In this document: piece by piece, positions 1 through 8,995 of the stretch
Position numbering within the stretch: the stretch's first letter is position 1
Layout of the letters: each line of letters opens with the position of its first letter
Assembly: GCF_030211955.1 (NCBI RefSeq)
Contig: NZ_JASODI010000001.1
Span: forward strand, 180,027 to 244,026
Source of the DNA: Corynebacterium frankenforstense
GTDB lineage: Bacteria; Actinomycetota; Actinomycetes; Mycobacteriales; Mycobacteriaceae
Reading direction: 5' to 3'
DNA: 64,000 nucleotides
Program-made: the position numbers and the translations under genes
Notes under the pieces: model-generated
What the model was told of the DNA's origin: nothing
The model's input: the letters and a program-made list of their open reading frames with translations, nothing else
Database searches by the model: none

Positions 1-1
1 C

Positions 2-169
2 CGCAAGACGGCCGTCAACCGCTGGGGCAAGAAGGGGCTCAACGATCTGACGCGCCTTTTGACCACGCACGACCTGCAGGAGATGGCCGAGCGCGTCGAG
101 GACGGCGAGGAGCCCGACCAGATCATCTACGAGTGGCTCGGCGAGTCCAACCCCGACATGCTCGACTGA
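2..169 (+). CDS. 3' end of an unidentified protein (partial)
   Basis: This is an open frame running in from the left edge and ending at a TGA at 167-169. It gives 55 C-terminal residues, ending YEWLGESNPDMLD. The pattern LLTTHDLQEMAERV followed by an acidic stretch and EWL loosely resembles the C-terminal helices of glycine-betaine/choline-binding proteins (OpuAC type), where a 'LTTEDL..LN..V' segment precedes a final 'WL'. That is recall from a short tail, not a firm assignment. A strong terminator follows 57 bases downstream, so this is the last gene of its transcript. Confidence 0.5.
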   Translation, partial: RKTAVNRWGKKGLNDLTRLLTTHDLQEMAERVEDGEEPDQIIYEWLGESNPDMLD

Positions 170-225
170 GCCCGGCCGCGCCGGAGGGGGAGAGACCGGC
201 GCCAGGCGCAACAGGGCACAAGAAG

Positions 226-262
226 AAACGGCCCCCGGGTGAACCCGGGGCCGCTTTCTTGC
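226..262. terminator. bidirectional rho-independent terminator
   Basis: A GC-rich stem (CGGCCCCCGGGT paired with ACCCGGGGCCG, one bulged C, 2-base loop) is flanked by A-rich sequence on the left and CTTTCTT on the right. Read on either strand it ends in a pyrimidine/T-rich tract. It can therefore stop the rightward partial gene and the leftward odhA transcript. A second GC hairpin (about 279-300) lies between it and the odhA stop. Confidence 0.7.
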
Positions 263-317
263 GTTTCAGCCCCTCCGCCCGGGGTCACCCGGGGCGGCCG
301 GGGCGGTCACGCGGCGC

Positions 318-3300
318 TCAGTCGGCGAAGATCTCATCGAGGAGCTTGGCCTGCTCGGCGTGGTGCACCTTGGCCATGCCGGTCGCCGTCGAGGACTGCG
401 CACGACGCGAGACGCGACGCATCGGCGGCATGTCCGGGATGAGCTCCGGCAGGTGCTCGTGCAGGAACGGCCACGGGCCCTGGTTGGCCGGCTCGTCCTG
501 GCAGAACACGACCTCCTCGGCGTTCGGGAAGCACTCGAAGGCCTCACGCAGCCGGTTGAACGGGATCGGGTGCAGCATCTCCTGGCGGATGATCGCGATG
601 TCCTCGCGCTTGTCCTCCGCACGGCGCTTCTCCAGCTCCCAGTAGAGCTTGCCGGAGACCAGCAGGATGCGGGTGACCTTGTCGGCGTCGCCGATGACGT
701 TGCCGTCCAGGTCGACCAGGCGCGGGTCGTTGATCACCGAGTGGAACTTGGTGACCTCCGTGAAGTCCTCCACCGAGGAGGTGGCGGCCTTGTTGCGCAG
801 CATCGACTTCGGGGTGAAGACGACCAGCGGGCGCGACATGGTGCCCAGCGCGTGGCGGCGCAGCAGGTGGAAGTGGTTGGCCGGGGTGGACGGCTGGGAG
901 ATGGTCATCGAGCCCTCGGCGGCCATCTGCAGGTAGCGCTCGATGCGCGCCGAGGAGTGGTCCGGGCCCTGGCCCTCGTAGCCGTGCGGCAGGAGGAGGA
1001 CGACCTTGGACAGCTGGCCCCACTTGGCCTCACCGGAGGAGATGTACTCGTCGATGATGGTCTGGGCGCCGTTAGCGAAGTCGCCGAACTGCGCCTCCCA
1101 GGCGACGAAGGCGTCCGGGTTGCCCACGGAGTAGCCGTACTCGAAGCCCATGCCCGCGTACTCGGTCAGCGCCGAGTTGTAGATCATGACCTTACCGCCG
1201 TTGCCCTTGGCCGCGGCGAGCTCGCCCAGCGGGTTGGCCTCCTCGCCCGTCTTCGGGTCGAAGACGATGCCGTGGCGCTGGGTGAAGGTGCCGCGGCGGG
1301 TGTCCTCACCGGCGATGCGGACGGTCTTGCCGCCATTGGCCAGCGAGGACAGGGCGATCAGCTCGCCCCAGCCCCAGTCGATGCCGCCCTCGCGGACCGA
1401 CTGCAGACGACGCTTGGCCACCGGGCGCACGCGGCGGTGGAACTCGAAGTCCTCGCCGCCGGCGTCCGCGTAGGCCTGGCCGATCTCGTAGAGCTCCTCC
1501 TTGGAGATGGAGGTGTCCAGACCGCGGGTGAGCTCCTGCGAGGAGGTGATGCCGGTCTGCTCGAGCTCCGGCTCGCCCTCGGACTCCTTGACGTCGTTGA
1601 AGACGGCCTCCATCTGGTCGTGGAAGTCGCGGGCGGCGGCCTCCGCGTCGGCCTCGGTGAGGTCGCCGCGGCCGATGAGGTCCTCGGTGTACTTGGCGCG
1701 CACGGAGTCGCGGGCGTCGATGCGGGAGTACATCTCCGGCTGGGTCATCGACGGGTCGTCGGCTTCGTTGTGGCCGCGCTTGCGGTAGCAGACCAGGTCG
1801 ATGAAGACGTCCTTGCCGAAGCGGCGGCGGTACTCGGTGGCCAGGTGACCGACCCACACGACGGCCTCCGGGTCGTCGCCGTTGACGTGGAAGACCGGGC
1901 AGCCGTACGCCTTGGCGATGTCGGTGGCGTAGTAGGAGGAACGCCCCGAGTCCGGCGTGGTGGTGAAGCCGATCTGGTTGTTGACCACGATGTGGACGGT
2001 GCCGCCGACGGTGTAGCCGCGCAGCTGGGACAGGTTCAGGGTCTCCTGGACCACGCCCAGGCCGGTGAAGGAGGCGTCGCCGTGCAGCATCAGCGGCATG
2101 ACGGTCTTGCCCTCGGCGCCCTTGTCCAGGATGTCCTGCTTCGCGCGCGCGATGCCCACCATGACCGGGTCGACCGCCTCGAGGTGCGAGGGGTTGGCGG
2201 CCAGGGTGATGTCGATCTCGCCGTCGCCGAACATCTGGATGTGCTTGCCGGTCATGCCCAGGTGGTACTTCACGTCGCCGGAACCGCCGGTCTGGCCGGG
2301 GTTCTCCTGGGTGCCCTCGAACTCGTGGAAGATCGTCGCCAGCGGCTTGCCCACGATGTTGAACAGCACGTTGAGGCGGCCGCGGTGCGGCATGCCGATG
2401 ACGACCTCGTCGAGGCCCTGGCCGGCGGCGGTGTCGATGGCGGCGTCCATCAGCGGGATCAGCGCCTCGGCGCCCTCCAGCGAGAAGCGCTTCTGGCCGA
2501 CGTACTTGGTCTGCAGGAAGTTCTCGAAGGCCTCGGCGGCGTTGAGCTTCTGCAGGATGTACTTCTGCTCGGCGTTGGTCGGCTTGGGCATGCCCGCCTC
2601 GAGGCGGTCCTGCAGCCAGTTGCGCTCCTCGTTGTCGAGGATGTGCGTGTACTCGGAGCCGACCTTGAGGGTGTAGGCGTCACGCAGGCGCTTGAGCACC
2701 TCGCGCAGCGTCATGGACTCCTTGCCGCCGAAGCCGCCCACGTTGAAGGTGCGGTCCAGGTCCCAGATGGTCAGGCCGTGGTTCTCGATGGCCAGGTCCG
2801 AGTGGTCCGGCATCTGCAGGCCCGGCTGGTGCCAGTTCAGCGGGTTGATGTCCGCGATGAGGTGGCCGCGAGAGCGGTAGGCCTCGATGAGCTGCATGAC
2901 GCGGGTGTTCTTGTCGATGCCCGTGTTCGGCAGGTCCTGGGCCCAGCGCATCGGCGAGTAGGGGATGCCCATCGCCTCGAAGATCTCGTCGTAGAACTCG
3001 TCGTCGACGAGCAGGCGCGACATCTCGCGCAGGAACTCGCCGGACTCCGCGCCCTGGATGACGCGGTGGTCGTAGGTCGAGGTCATGGTGACGAGCTTGC
3101 CGACGCCCAGCTCGGCCAGGCGGTCCGTGGACGCGCCGGCGAACTCGGCCGGGTAATCCATCGCGCCGACGCCGATGATCGTGCCCTGGCCGGTGGTCAG
3201 GCGCGGGATCGAGTGGCGGGTGCCGATGCCGCCCGGGTTGGTCAGCTGAATGGTCACACCCTGGAAGTCGTCCATCGTCAGCTTGCCCTTGCGGGAGCGG

Positions 3301-4088
3301 GCGACGATGTCCTCGTAAGCCTCGACGAAGCCGTCGAAGGTCTTGGTCTCGCACTCCTTGATGGCGGCGACGACCAGGCTGCGCGAGCCGTCCTTCTTCG
3401 GCAGGTCGATGGCCAGGCCGAGGTTGACGTGCTCGGGGTTGACCACGTGCGGCTTGCCGTCGATCTCCTCGTAACGGACGTTCATCGCCGGGTGGATCTG
3501 GACGGCCTTGATCATGGCCCAGCCGATGATGTGGGTAAAGGAGATCTTCCCGCCGCGGGTGCGCTTGAGGTGGTCGTTGATCATCGACCGGTTCTCGAAC
3601 ATCAGGCGCGCCGGCATGTCGCGCACGGTGGTCGCCGTCGGGATGGACAGCGAGGCCTCCATGTTCTTCGCGATCGCCTTGAACGCGCCCTTGAGCTGCT
3701 TCTCGCCCGGCTCCGGGAGGTTTTTGACCTGGTTGAGCGGGGACTCCGGCTTGGTGCGCACGCGGGGCTGACGCGCCGGGGCGTCGCCCGGGGTGGCCTC
3801 CGGGTTCTTGCCGGCGCCGCCGCGCTTGTCGGTCAGGTTCGTGGCCGGGCCGTCACCGGCCGCGGCGCGGGCGGCGGCGTCGGGCCGGGTGACGTCACCC
3901 TCGCCCTTCTTAGCGGTGCCGGTGTGGCCCGACCCGCCGGTCTGCGGCGCGTCCGGGGCCTCCGGGGCGCCCTTCTTCTCGAAGAGGGCGGCCCACTCCT
4001 TGTCGACGGAGTTGGGGTCGTCCTTCCACTGCTGGAACATCTCGTCGACCAGCCACTGATTCTGGCCGAAAGTGCTAGGGCTGCTCAC
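318..4088 (-). CDS. odhA: 2-oxoglutarate dehydrogenase E1 fused to succinyltransferase domain (OdhA)
   Basis: OdhA carries the E1 (thiamine-diphosphate decarboxylase) activity of the 2-oxoglutarate dehydrogenase complex in the TCA cycle. In Corynebacterium it is fused to an E2-like acyltransferase catalytic domain without a lipoyl domain, and it works with the pyruvate dehydrogenase E2. Visible order: N-terminal tail [15 protein letters not shown], an Ala/Pro/Gly-rich linker, the acyltransferase domain ending in the DHRVIQG active-site motif (about residue 340), then the E1 domain with [18 protein letters not shown] and NNQIGFTT. The frame stays open to an upstream ATG at 4154. I prefer the GTG at 4088 (VSSPSTFG...) because the known corynebacterial protein starts MSSASTFG and GAGG lies upstream. 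At 1256 residues the length fits the family. Regulation by OdhI is known for the family but is not visible here. Confidence 0.97.
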   Translation of the reverse strand: MSSPSTFGQNQWLVDEMFQQWKDDPNSVDKEWAALFEKKGAPEAPDAPQTGGSGHTGTAKKGEGDVTRPDAAARAAAGDGPATNLTDKRGGAGKNPEATPGDAPARQPRVRTKPESPLNQVKNLPEPGEKQLKGAFKAIAKNMEASLSIPTATTVRDMPARLMFENRSMINDHLKRTRGGKISFTHIIGWAMIKAVQIHPAMNVRYEEIDGKPHVVNPEHVNLGLAIDLPKKDGSRSLVVAAIKECETKTFDGFVEAYEDIVARSRKGKLTMDDFQGVTIQLTNPGGIGTRHSIPRLTTGQGTIIGVGAMDYPAEFAGASTDRLAELGVGKLVTMTSTYDHRVIQGAESGEFLREMSRLLVDDEFYDEIFEAMGIPYSPMRWAQDLPNTGIDKNTRVMQLIEAYRSRGHLIADINPLNWHQPGLQMPDHSDLAIENHGLTIWDLDRTFNVGGFGGKESMTLREVLKRLRDAYTLKVGSEYTHILDNEERNWLQDRLEAGMPKPTNAEQKYILQKLNAAEAFENFLQTKYVGQKRFSLEGAEALIPLMDAAIDTAAGQGLDEVVIGMPHRGRLNVLFNIVGKPLATIFHEFEGTQENPGQTGGSGDVKYHLGMTGKHIQMFGDGEIDITLAANPSHLEAVDPVMVGIARAKQDILDKGAEGKTVMPLMLHGDASFTGLGVVQETLNLSQLRGYTVGGTVHIVVNNQIGFTTTPDSGRSSYYATDIAKAYGCPVFHVNGDDPEAVVWVGHLATEYRRRFGKDVFIDLVCYRKRGHNEADDPSMTQPEMYSRIDARDSVRAKYTEDLIGRGDLTEADAEAAARDFHDQMEAVFNDVKESEGEPELEQTGITSSQELTRGLDTSISKEELYEIGQAYADAGGEDFEFHRRVRPVAKRRLQSVREGGIDWGWGELIALSSLANGGKTVRIAGEDTRRGTFTQRHGIVFDPKTGEEANPLGELAAAKGNGGKVMIYNSALTEYAGMGFEYGYSVGNPDAFVAWEAQFGDFANGAQTIIDEYISSGEAKWGQLSKVVLLLPHGYEGQGPDHSSARIERYLQMAAEGSMTISQPSTPANHFHLLRRHALGTMSRPLVVFTPKSMLRNKAATSSVEDFTEVTKFHSVINDPRLVDLDGNVIGDADKVTRILLVSGKLYWELEKRRAEDKREDIAIIRQEMLHPIPFNRLREAFECFPNAEEVVFCQDEPANQGPWPFLHEHLPELIPDMPPMRRVSRRAQSSTATGMAKVHHAEQAKLLDEIFAD

Positions 4089-4608
4089 GGCAGTTTCTCG
4101 CCTCATTTCGATTGCTGTCTGTCGTCTTTGTCTCAACTGTAGTTCGCGGTACACGGTGAGTGGTCACGTCCGCCGCCGACCGGGGGAGACGGGCGGGGGT
4201 GACCCCTGTCCGGGGTTGTTTCCCGGAGGTCGACTCCACATCCGGGGGTGGATCGATCACCGGGCAGACAATACAGCCCGCATCCGTGCCCGCTATGGTA
4301 CGCGGGCGCGCGGGTGGTCGCCGTCACCCGGGGTGGGTTGTTGTCCTGTCACCCGCACACCGGGGTGAGCCTTGGGGACCAGTGAAGACAAGCTGAGGAA
4401 GGCGGTCCTGTCACCCGCACCCCGGGGTGAGCCGGTGCAGCTTATATGCGGTACAGCCCATGCTGCGCCGTGTCGCGGGCATGCGGCGGCCCGGGGTGCC
4501 GGGGACGGGGCCGGGCACGGGAGATATGAGGAGACCCCGGGGCGGGTGGCCCCGGGGCGCATCTGATTGGGCGGGTGTGTTTCGCGTGGGACCCGGCGGG
4601 CGCCGGGC
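4089..4608. other. odhA upstream region with TCACCC/GGGTGA repeats
   Basis: No gene is supported in these 520 bases. The odhA end holds a dyad GTGAGTGGTCAC (about 4157-4168) and several TCACCC or GGGTGA blocks (near 4196, 4322, 4349-4368 and 4411-4430). They may be operators for odhA or degenerate repeats. At the other end, GC hairpins (4592-4607 and about 4535-4560) lie just past the stop of the EcsC-like gene and could end its transcript, although no clear T-tract is present. Confidence 0.4.
4343..4433. repeat. two 29-bp direct repeats separated by 33 bp (CRISPR-like geometry)
   Basis: Copies at 4343-4371 and 4405-4433 differ at one position. Each contains the dyad TCACCC-N8-GGGTGA and ends GTGAGCC. 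The unique sequence between them is 33 bases. The repeat length, hairpin and spacing resemble type I-E CRISPR units, and the end GGGGTGAGCC recalls actinobacterial I-E repeats. With only two copies and no cas gene in the window, a regulatory repeat is equally possible. Confidence 0.35.
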
Positions 4609-5478
4609 CTACTCCGCGTCCGCCTTCGCGACGGCGTCCGCGGCGTTGGCGGCGTCCTCGGCGTCCGTGGCGTCGGAGGCGCCCGCGTCGATGGGGGTGT
4701 CCGGCTCGGCGTCGATGACGCCGCCGCGCGGCAGGCCCTCACCGAAGCGGGCCGGGCCCAGGGCCTCGTTGGTGTGCTCGATGACGTGGGCGGCCAGCTT
4801 GCGGTTGGCCACCGAGCCGACGACCAGGCCGACGCCCATCGGCAGCAGCTTGCCCAGCCAGGCGCGGCGGATGCGCTTGCTCACGCTCTTCAGCGCCGTG
4901 CGCACCAGGCGGTTGTTGACCTCGTTGAGCGTCGGCCCGCTCAGGCGCGACAGGCTGGCCACGGCCGGCAGGCCGGTGGTGGACAGGCCGTCGGGAAGCA
5001 GGGTGTCGATGACCACGGAGCCCTTGGAGCCCAGCAGGCTGACCAGGACGATGGTTCGGCGCTCGCGCGGGTCGCGGATGTCGATGCCGCGCAGGTAGGC
5101 GCTGGCCATCGTGTAGGCGACGACGAAGTCGACGAAGACCACGGACTCCGCGCCGATGGCCACGGCGCCGGTGACGAAGCCGATGCCGGGGATGGCCGAG
5201 GCCCCGCCCGAGGAGGCGCCGGTTCCGGTCACGGCGTTACGGAACTGCTTGTCGAGCTTGGCCTGCAGCTCCGCGGCGTCGGCGTCGGGGTTCTTGCGCT
5301 TGAGGCGGTCGACGTGCTTCTCCACGACGGTGGTCTGCACGCGCGCCGCGCGGTCGAGGACGGCGACGAGCCACTTGGCCGAGCCGTCGACCTCGACCTC
5401 GGCGAGAGCTTCGAGGTCGGTCTCGGGCTCCGGGTCGAGGACCTCGGGTTCGTCTTTCTTGCGGCGGAACAGGGCCAC
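4609..5478 (-). CDS. EcsC-like membrane-associated protein of unknown function
   Basis: A 289-residue protein starting at GTG 5478, with GGAGA eight bases upstream. A charged N-terminus precedes a core with GGASAIPGIGFVTGAVAIG and a following hydrophobic stretch (about residues 90-130). This Gly/Ala-rich motif and the later 'LVSLLGSKG' resemble the EcsC family found near transporters and in many actinobacteria. The tail (about 250-289) is an Asp/Ala-rich low-complexity segment. It lies between odhA and the shikimate-dehydrogenase-like gene on the same strand but is separated from both by more than 130 bases, so an operon is not obvious. The molecular function is unknown. Confidence 0.6.
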   Translation of the reverse strand: MALFRRKKDEPEVLDPEPETDLEALAEVEVDGSAKWLVAVLDRAARVQTTVVEKHVDRLKRKNPDADAAELQAKLDKQFRNAVTGTGASSGGASAIPGIGFVTGAVAIGAESVVFVDFVVAYTMASAYLRGIDIRDPRERRTIVLVSLLGSKGSVVIDTLLPDGLSTTGLPAVASLSRLSGPTLNEVNNRLVRTALKSVSKRIRRAWLGKLLPMGVGLVVGSVANRKLAAHVIEHTNEALGPARFGEGLPRGGVIDAEPDTPIDAGASDATDAEDAANAADAVAKADAE

Positions 5479-5614
5479 GGGCGGGTCTCCTCGTCAGTCG
5501 GTCGGGGCGCCCGGCCTCACGCAGAGACCGCTATGTGCCGGGCATTGGACGCAGGCCAGCCTACGCCCGCCCGGCCGCGCGCACCGGGCGAGCGGCGCGG
5601 CGTCGGAAATTGAG

Positions 5615-6445
5615 TCAGCGCTGCGAGGCGTAGTCCTCGGCGGCGGCCACCTGCTCGGCGGTGGGGCGCACGCCGGTGTAGAGGGCGAACTGCTCGGCGG
5701 CCTGCAGAGCGGCGACCTCGGCGCCCGAGATGACCGGCTTGCCGGCCTCGCGGGCGGCGCGGATCAGCGGGGTGTTGACCGGGGAGGCCACCACGTCGAA
5801 GACGACCTCGGCCCGGTCGATCTCCTCCGGCGTGAAGGAGAGCTCCTCGGCCATGTCGCCCTCCATGCCGATCGGGGTGACGTTGACCAGCAGGCGGGCG
5901 TCGTCGGGCACCACACCGGAGAACTCCCAGTCGTAGCGGCCGGCCAGCGAGGTGCCCGTGACGTGGTTGCGCGCGACAACGGTGCCGCGCATGCCGTGGT
6001 CGGTAAGCGCCGCGACGACGGCGTTGGCCATCCCGCCCGAGCCGCGCACGGCCACCGGGAGCGTCTGGTCCACGCCGTGCTGCTCGAGCAGTGAGGCGAC
6101 GGCCGTGTAGTCGGTGTTGTAGCCGGTCAGCTCGCCTTCGTCGTTGACGATCGTGTTGACCGCGTCGATGCGCGCCGCGGAGTCCTCGAGGTGGTCGATC
6201 AGCGGGATGACCTCCTGCTTGTACGGCATGGAGACCCCGGCGCCGCGGATCCCGAGGCCGCGGATGCCGGCGACGGCCGCGGTGATGTCCGCGGGCGCGA
6301 TCGGCTTGTAGACGAAGTTCAGTCCGAGCTCGGCGTAGAGGTAGTTGTGGAAGCGCACGCCGTGGTTCGAGGGGCGCGCGGCCAGGGAGATGCACAGTGC
6401 GGTCTCGCGGTCGAGACGGTTGACCTGTTGCCGGGAAGTGAGCAT
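5615..6445 (-). CDS. shikimate 5-dehydrogenase-like protein (HI0607/SdhL type)
   Basis: An NAD(P)-dependent oxidoreductase of the AroE superfamily. The sequence follows the divergent HI0607 subgroup: CISLAARPSNHG in place of the usual SLSP substrate loop, VSMPYKQE for the catalytic-lysine loop, NTDYTA, the nucleotide-binding GSGGMANAV, NVTPIGM, and a C-terminal SGAEVAALQAAEQF. This subgroup is not the housekeeping AroE, and its true substrate is uncertain (shikimate, quinate or a related compound). The frame is open to ATG 6463. ATG 6445 (MLTSRQQ) has GGTGG upstream and matches where family members begin. At 277 residues it is full length. A copy of the dispersed CGTCGGAAA motif lies just past the stop (5601-5609). 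Confidence 0.85.
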   Translation of the reverse strand: MLTSRQQVNRLDRETALCISLAARPSNHGVRFHNYLYAELGLNFVYKPIAPADITAAVAGIRGLGIRGAGVSMPYKQEVIPLIDHLEDSAARIDAVNTIVNDEGELTGYNTDYTAVASLLEQHGVDQTLPVAVRGSGGMANAVVAALTDHGMRGTVVARNHVTGTSLAGRYDWEFSGVVPDDARLLVNVTPIGMEGDMAEELSFTPEEIDRAEVVFDVVASPVNTPLIRAAREAGKPVISGAEVAALQAAEQFALYTGVRPTAEQVAAAEDYASQR

Positions 6446-6830
6446 GGGGCCACCGTAGAACATTCCGGGAGCCGCCCGCGAACTCTCCGGGCGGCGCCGG
6501 TGTGCCGGGTCACAGGCGGTTTCGAGGGTGCGGTGCGGCGCCTTGCGTTCGATTGACGACGTCGCGCGTGGGAGGCCCGCGGGTGCGTGTCCGGGTGGTG
6601 GAACTTCTCGGGGGTCATGTTGGCAGGTCCGGGAGGCCCGCGGGTGCGTGTCCGGGTGGGTGCGTGGTGCGCGGCGCGGGACGGGAGGGGGCCGGTGCCG
6701 CTAGGCTGGGCGACGGTTCGCTCCCGGGGCCTGTCCCCGGACGGTGCGGGCCGTGTTCGATCGCCCAGTTCTGTTGGACTCTCTTGGACCGTTCCTGACG
6801 GAATCTCTCCCCAGTGGAAGGTAAATGGAC
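6446..6830. other. gene-free region with a 29-bp direct repeat and one dispersed motif copy
   Basis: This region separates divergently oriented genes, so it must hold promoters in both directions, but I cannot name convincing -35/-10 pairs. It contains a dispersed motif copy (TTGACGACG, 6553-6561, minus orientation) and a perfect 29-bp direct repeat (6570-6598 and 6631-6659). GGAAGG at 6816-6821 is the ribosome-binding site of the next gene. Confidence 0.45.
6570..6659. repeat. perfect 29-bp direct repeat, 32-bp spacer
   Basis: Both copies read GGGAGGCCCGCGGGTGCGTG followed by TCCGGGTGG. They occupy 6570-6598 and 6631-6659, with 32 unique bases between. The geometry matches the 4343-4433 pair, but the sequence is different and has only the short CCCGCGGG palindrome. 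It may be a recent local duplication, an operator pair or a CRISPR-like remnant. Confidence 0.6.
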
Positions 6831-7874
6831 ATGAGCTTTTTCGAGGACATCGCAACGGCGCTGGACAGCGACGGCATCGAGTCGAGAGTCGGCGGCGAGG
6901 TGCTCTTCGTGCCGATCACCTCGGACGTGGAGATCCAATTCGTCGAGGTGGACCCGCACCTGCCGGCCGCGAACGTCTACATCGCCGCCGCGGACGTCGA
7001 CGAGGATGACGAGGACTTCTCGGCCGCCCTGGTCTCCGTGGTCTTCTCAGTGGAGGACGCGGTGCGCACCGTCGCCGCGCACATGGCCGAGGACCAGGTG
7101 ATCACCGTCCTGCGCGACCTGCTCGACGGCACCGACGAGCGCATCGGGGAGCTGGAGTTCTTCCAGGACCCGGCCGACCCGAACCTGGTGCGCGCCGAGG
7201 TGGGTACCGCCTCTGAGCTCCAGGTGCTCGTCGCCGCGGTCGACGACGTCCCGCGCGCCACCGTCAGCTTCGTGACCACCAGCGACGAGTACGAGGACAT
7301 GGTCGACCAGGCCATCGACGAGCTGTGGGAGAGCAATTCCGAGGACGACGCCGTGCTCACCGAGGCCGACCGGCAGCGGCTCTTCGCGCACCTCTCCGAC
7401 GAAGCCGCGCTGGCCTCCCAGGAGATCCTGGAGCTGGGCTCCTTCGCCGACTTCGACAAGCTCTTCGACGTGCTGGCGCTGGCGGCCGAGCAGGCCGAGA
7501 ACTGGGAGAGCCAGCTGATGCCCGTCGATGACGACTTCCTCGAGCCGGACGTCTACGACCTCTACGGCGCCGACCACGACGACGTGGTGGCCACCTCGGG
7601 CGCCGGGCTGCTCGGCGGCGCGGAGCTCGACGACGAGGACGACCTCGAGTGGGACATCGACGACGACCTCGACGACGAGGACGACGATGATCTCGACGAG
7701 GACGATGACGACGACCTCGATGATGACGAGGACGAAGACGACGAGGACTCGGACGACGCCGACGGCTCCGAGTCGAACGACGCTGACGGCGTGAGCGGCG
7801 CCGAGGCCGGGGATACCGCCGGGGACGCGGCGGGGGAGACTTCCGGGGAGGCCGGGGAGCCGGCCGACAGGTGA
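6831..7874 (+). CDS. unknown protein with a very acidic C-terminal tail
   Basis: A 347-residue protein I do not recognise. The body (about 1-260) is acidic and mixed alpha/beta, starting MSFFEDIATALDSDGIESRVGG, with no signal peptide or membrane segment. The tail (about 265-315) is almost entirely Asp and Glu, followed by a Gly/Ala/Glu-rich end. ATG 6831 is chosen over ATG 6825 because GGAAGG sits nine bases before it but only three before 6825. The stop overlaps the GTG of the nucleoside hydrolase by four bases, so the two genes are translationally coupled. The tail could bind cations or basic proteins; this is inference from composition only. Confidence 0.75.
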   Translation: MSFFEDIATALDSDGIESRVGGEVLFVPITSDVEIQFVEVDPHLPAANVYIAAADVDEDDEDFSAALVSVVFSVEDAVRTVAAHMAEDQVITVLRDLLDGTDERIGELEFFQDPADPNLVRAEVGTASELQVLVAAVDDVPRATVSFVTTSDEYEDMVDQAIDELWESNSEDDAVLTEADRQRLFAHLSDEAALASQEILELGSFADFDKLFDVLALAAEQAENWESQLMPVDDDFLEPDVYDLYGADHDDVVATSGAGLLGGAELDDEDDLEWDIDDDLDDEDDDDLDEDDDDDLDDDEDEDDEDSDDADGSESNDADGVSGAEAGDTAGDAAGETSGEAGEPADR

Positions 7875-8860
7875 GCCCCGAGCGCCCGACCGGCGGCGCC
7901 CACACCGGCGCCCCGCGCGTCCTGATCGACTGCGACACCGGCATCGACGACGCGCTGGCGCTCGTCTACCTCGCCGGCCTGCACGTCGCGGGCGAGATCA
8001 CCCTGACCGGTGTGAGCGCCACCGCCGGCAACACCACCGCACACCAGGCCGCCGCCAACAGCGCCTGGATCCTGCGGCTGTGCCGCCTGGGTGAGATCCC
8101 CGTCGTCGCGGGGCTCGAAGCCCCCGAGCACGTCGCGCTGACCACCACCCCGGACACCCACGGGCCCACCGGCACCGGCTATTTGCGCGCCGAGGTTGAC
8201 CCGCAGCGCCTGCCCGCCGGCCCGCAGGCCCTGACCGATCTCTGGGACAAGGCGGGAGCCGACCGGCTGATCGTCACCGGCCCGGCCACCGACGCGGCCT
8301 TCCGGCTGCGCGCCGGGGCTCGTCTGCCGCGGACCACCCTGATGGGCGGCGCTTACGACTACCCCGGGAACACCACTCCACACGCTGAGTGGAACTCCTG
8401 GGTGGACCCGCACGCCGCCGCCGAGCTCTTCGATTCCGGCACCCCGGTGACCGTCTGCTCGCTCGCGGTCACCGAACGCTTCACCGTCGACCCGGACCTC
8501 CTGGGCCGGCTCATCGCAGCCCTCGGGCAGGTGCCCGTCGCGCAGCGCCTGCCGGAGATGCTGCGCTGGTACTTCGAGTTCCACCGTGCCGTCGGCGAGG
8601 GCTACCTCGCCCAGATCCACGACGCCGTGACCTGCATGATCGCCCTGGGCACAGTCGACTTCACCGGCACGTCCGCCCGCGTGCACGTCGACACCGGGGG
8701 CGAGCACCGCGGCCGGACCACCGCCGACCGGGAGGGAAACGCGACGGCGACGGGCGCGGCGTCGGCAAGCAACGCCCTGATCGTCGACGACGTCGACGTG
8801 GCCGGGGCGCGCGCCGAGCTGCTGCGCTCGGCGGAAGCGCTGGCTGGTTTCCTGCGTTGA
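7871..8860 (+). CDS. nucleoside hydrolase (IunH/RihA-C family)
   Basis: Hydrolyses the N-glycosidic bond of ribonucleosides to a free base and ribose in nucleoside salvage. The calcium-binding signature DCDTGIDD is at residues 20-27 near the N-terminus, followed by family features GVSATAGNTTAHQ and LMGGAY. The family's later Asp-bearing segment (HDAVTCMIAL) is also present. At 329 residues it is the usual length. Start GTG 7871 overlaps the upstream gene's stop in a GTGA junction. An ECF-type transporter follows 135 bases downstream, so uptake of a nucleoside or base coupled to hydrolysis is a reasonable inference. The dispersed motif (CGTCGGCAA, 8760-8768) lies inside the gene near its end. 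Substrate preference (purine or pyrimidine) cannot be read from the sequence. Confidence 0.9.
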   Translation: MSPERPTGGAHTGAPRVLIDCDTGIDDALALVYLAGLHVAGEITLTGVSATAGNTTAHQAAANSAWILRLCRLGEIPVVAGLEAPEHVALTTTPDTHGPTGTGYLRAEVDPQRLPAGPQALTDLWDKAGADRLIVTGPATDAAFRLRAGARLPRTTLMGGAYDYPGNTTPHAEWNSWVDPHAAAELFDSGTPVTVCSLAVTERFTVDPDLLGRLIAALGQVPVAQRLPEMLRWYFEFHRAVGEGYLAQIHDAVTCMIALGTVDFTGTSARVHVDTGGEHRGRTTADREGNATATGAASASNALIVDDVDVAGARAELLRSAEALAGFLR

Positions 8861-8869
8861 ACCGCCCGC

Positions 8870-8995
8870 GGGGTAGCATGCGCGGGTAGAAGGGGAGCGC
8901 CCCGGCGAGGTGACATAGCCGGAGGCGAACCGCGGGCAACACCGCGGCCCCGCCCACACCGGCGCACCGCGCGCCGCCCGACGCAGAGGAACACC
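8870..8995 (+). promoter_or_regulatory. structured leader upstream of the ECF transporter (candidate riboswitch or attenuator)
   Basis: Three short hairpins follow each other: GGGG-AGCG-CCCC (8892-8903), CCGGC...GCCGG (8902-8922, sharing bases with the first) and CCGCGG-GCAACA-CCGCGG (8930-8947). AGAGGA (8985-8990) and ATG 8996 come after. ECF substrate-binding genes often sit behind metabolite-sensing leaders. I tried to match TPP, FMN, cobalamin, yybP-ykoY and c-di-AMP consensus elements and none fits convincingly. Confidence 0.3.

Noticed and set aside
360..4142. 1260-residue open frame antisense to odhA
   Set aside because: High-GC codon bias keeps the opposite strand open. The translation is Val/Gly/Arg/Leu-rich with no motif, while the odhA strand matches OdhA throughout.
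4343..4433. Calling a definite CRISPR array
   Set aside because: There are only two repeats, no cas genes, and related blocks nearby suggest operators, so it is listed as a repeat with low confidence.
8870..8995. TPP, FMN, cobalamin, yybP-ykoY or c-di-AMP riboswitch
   Set aside because: None of their conserved core sequences could be aligned. Only generic hairpins are seen.
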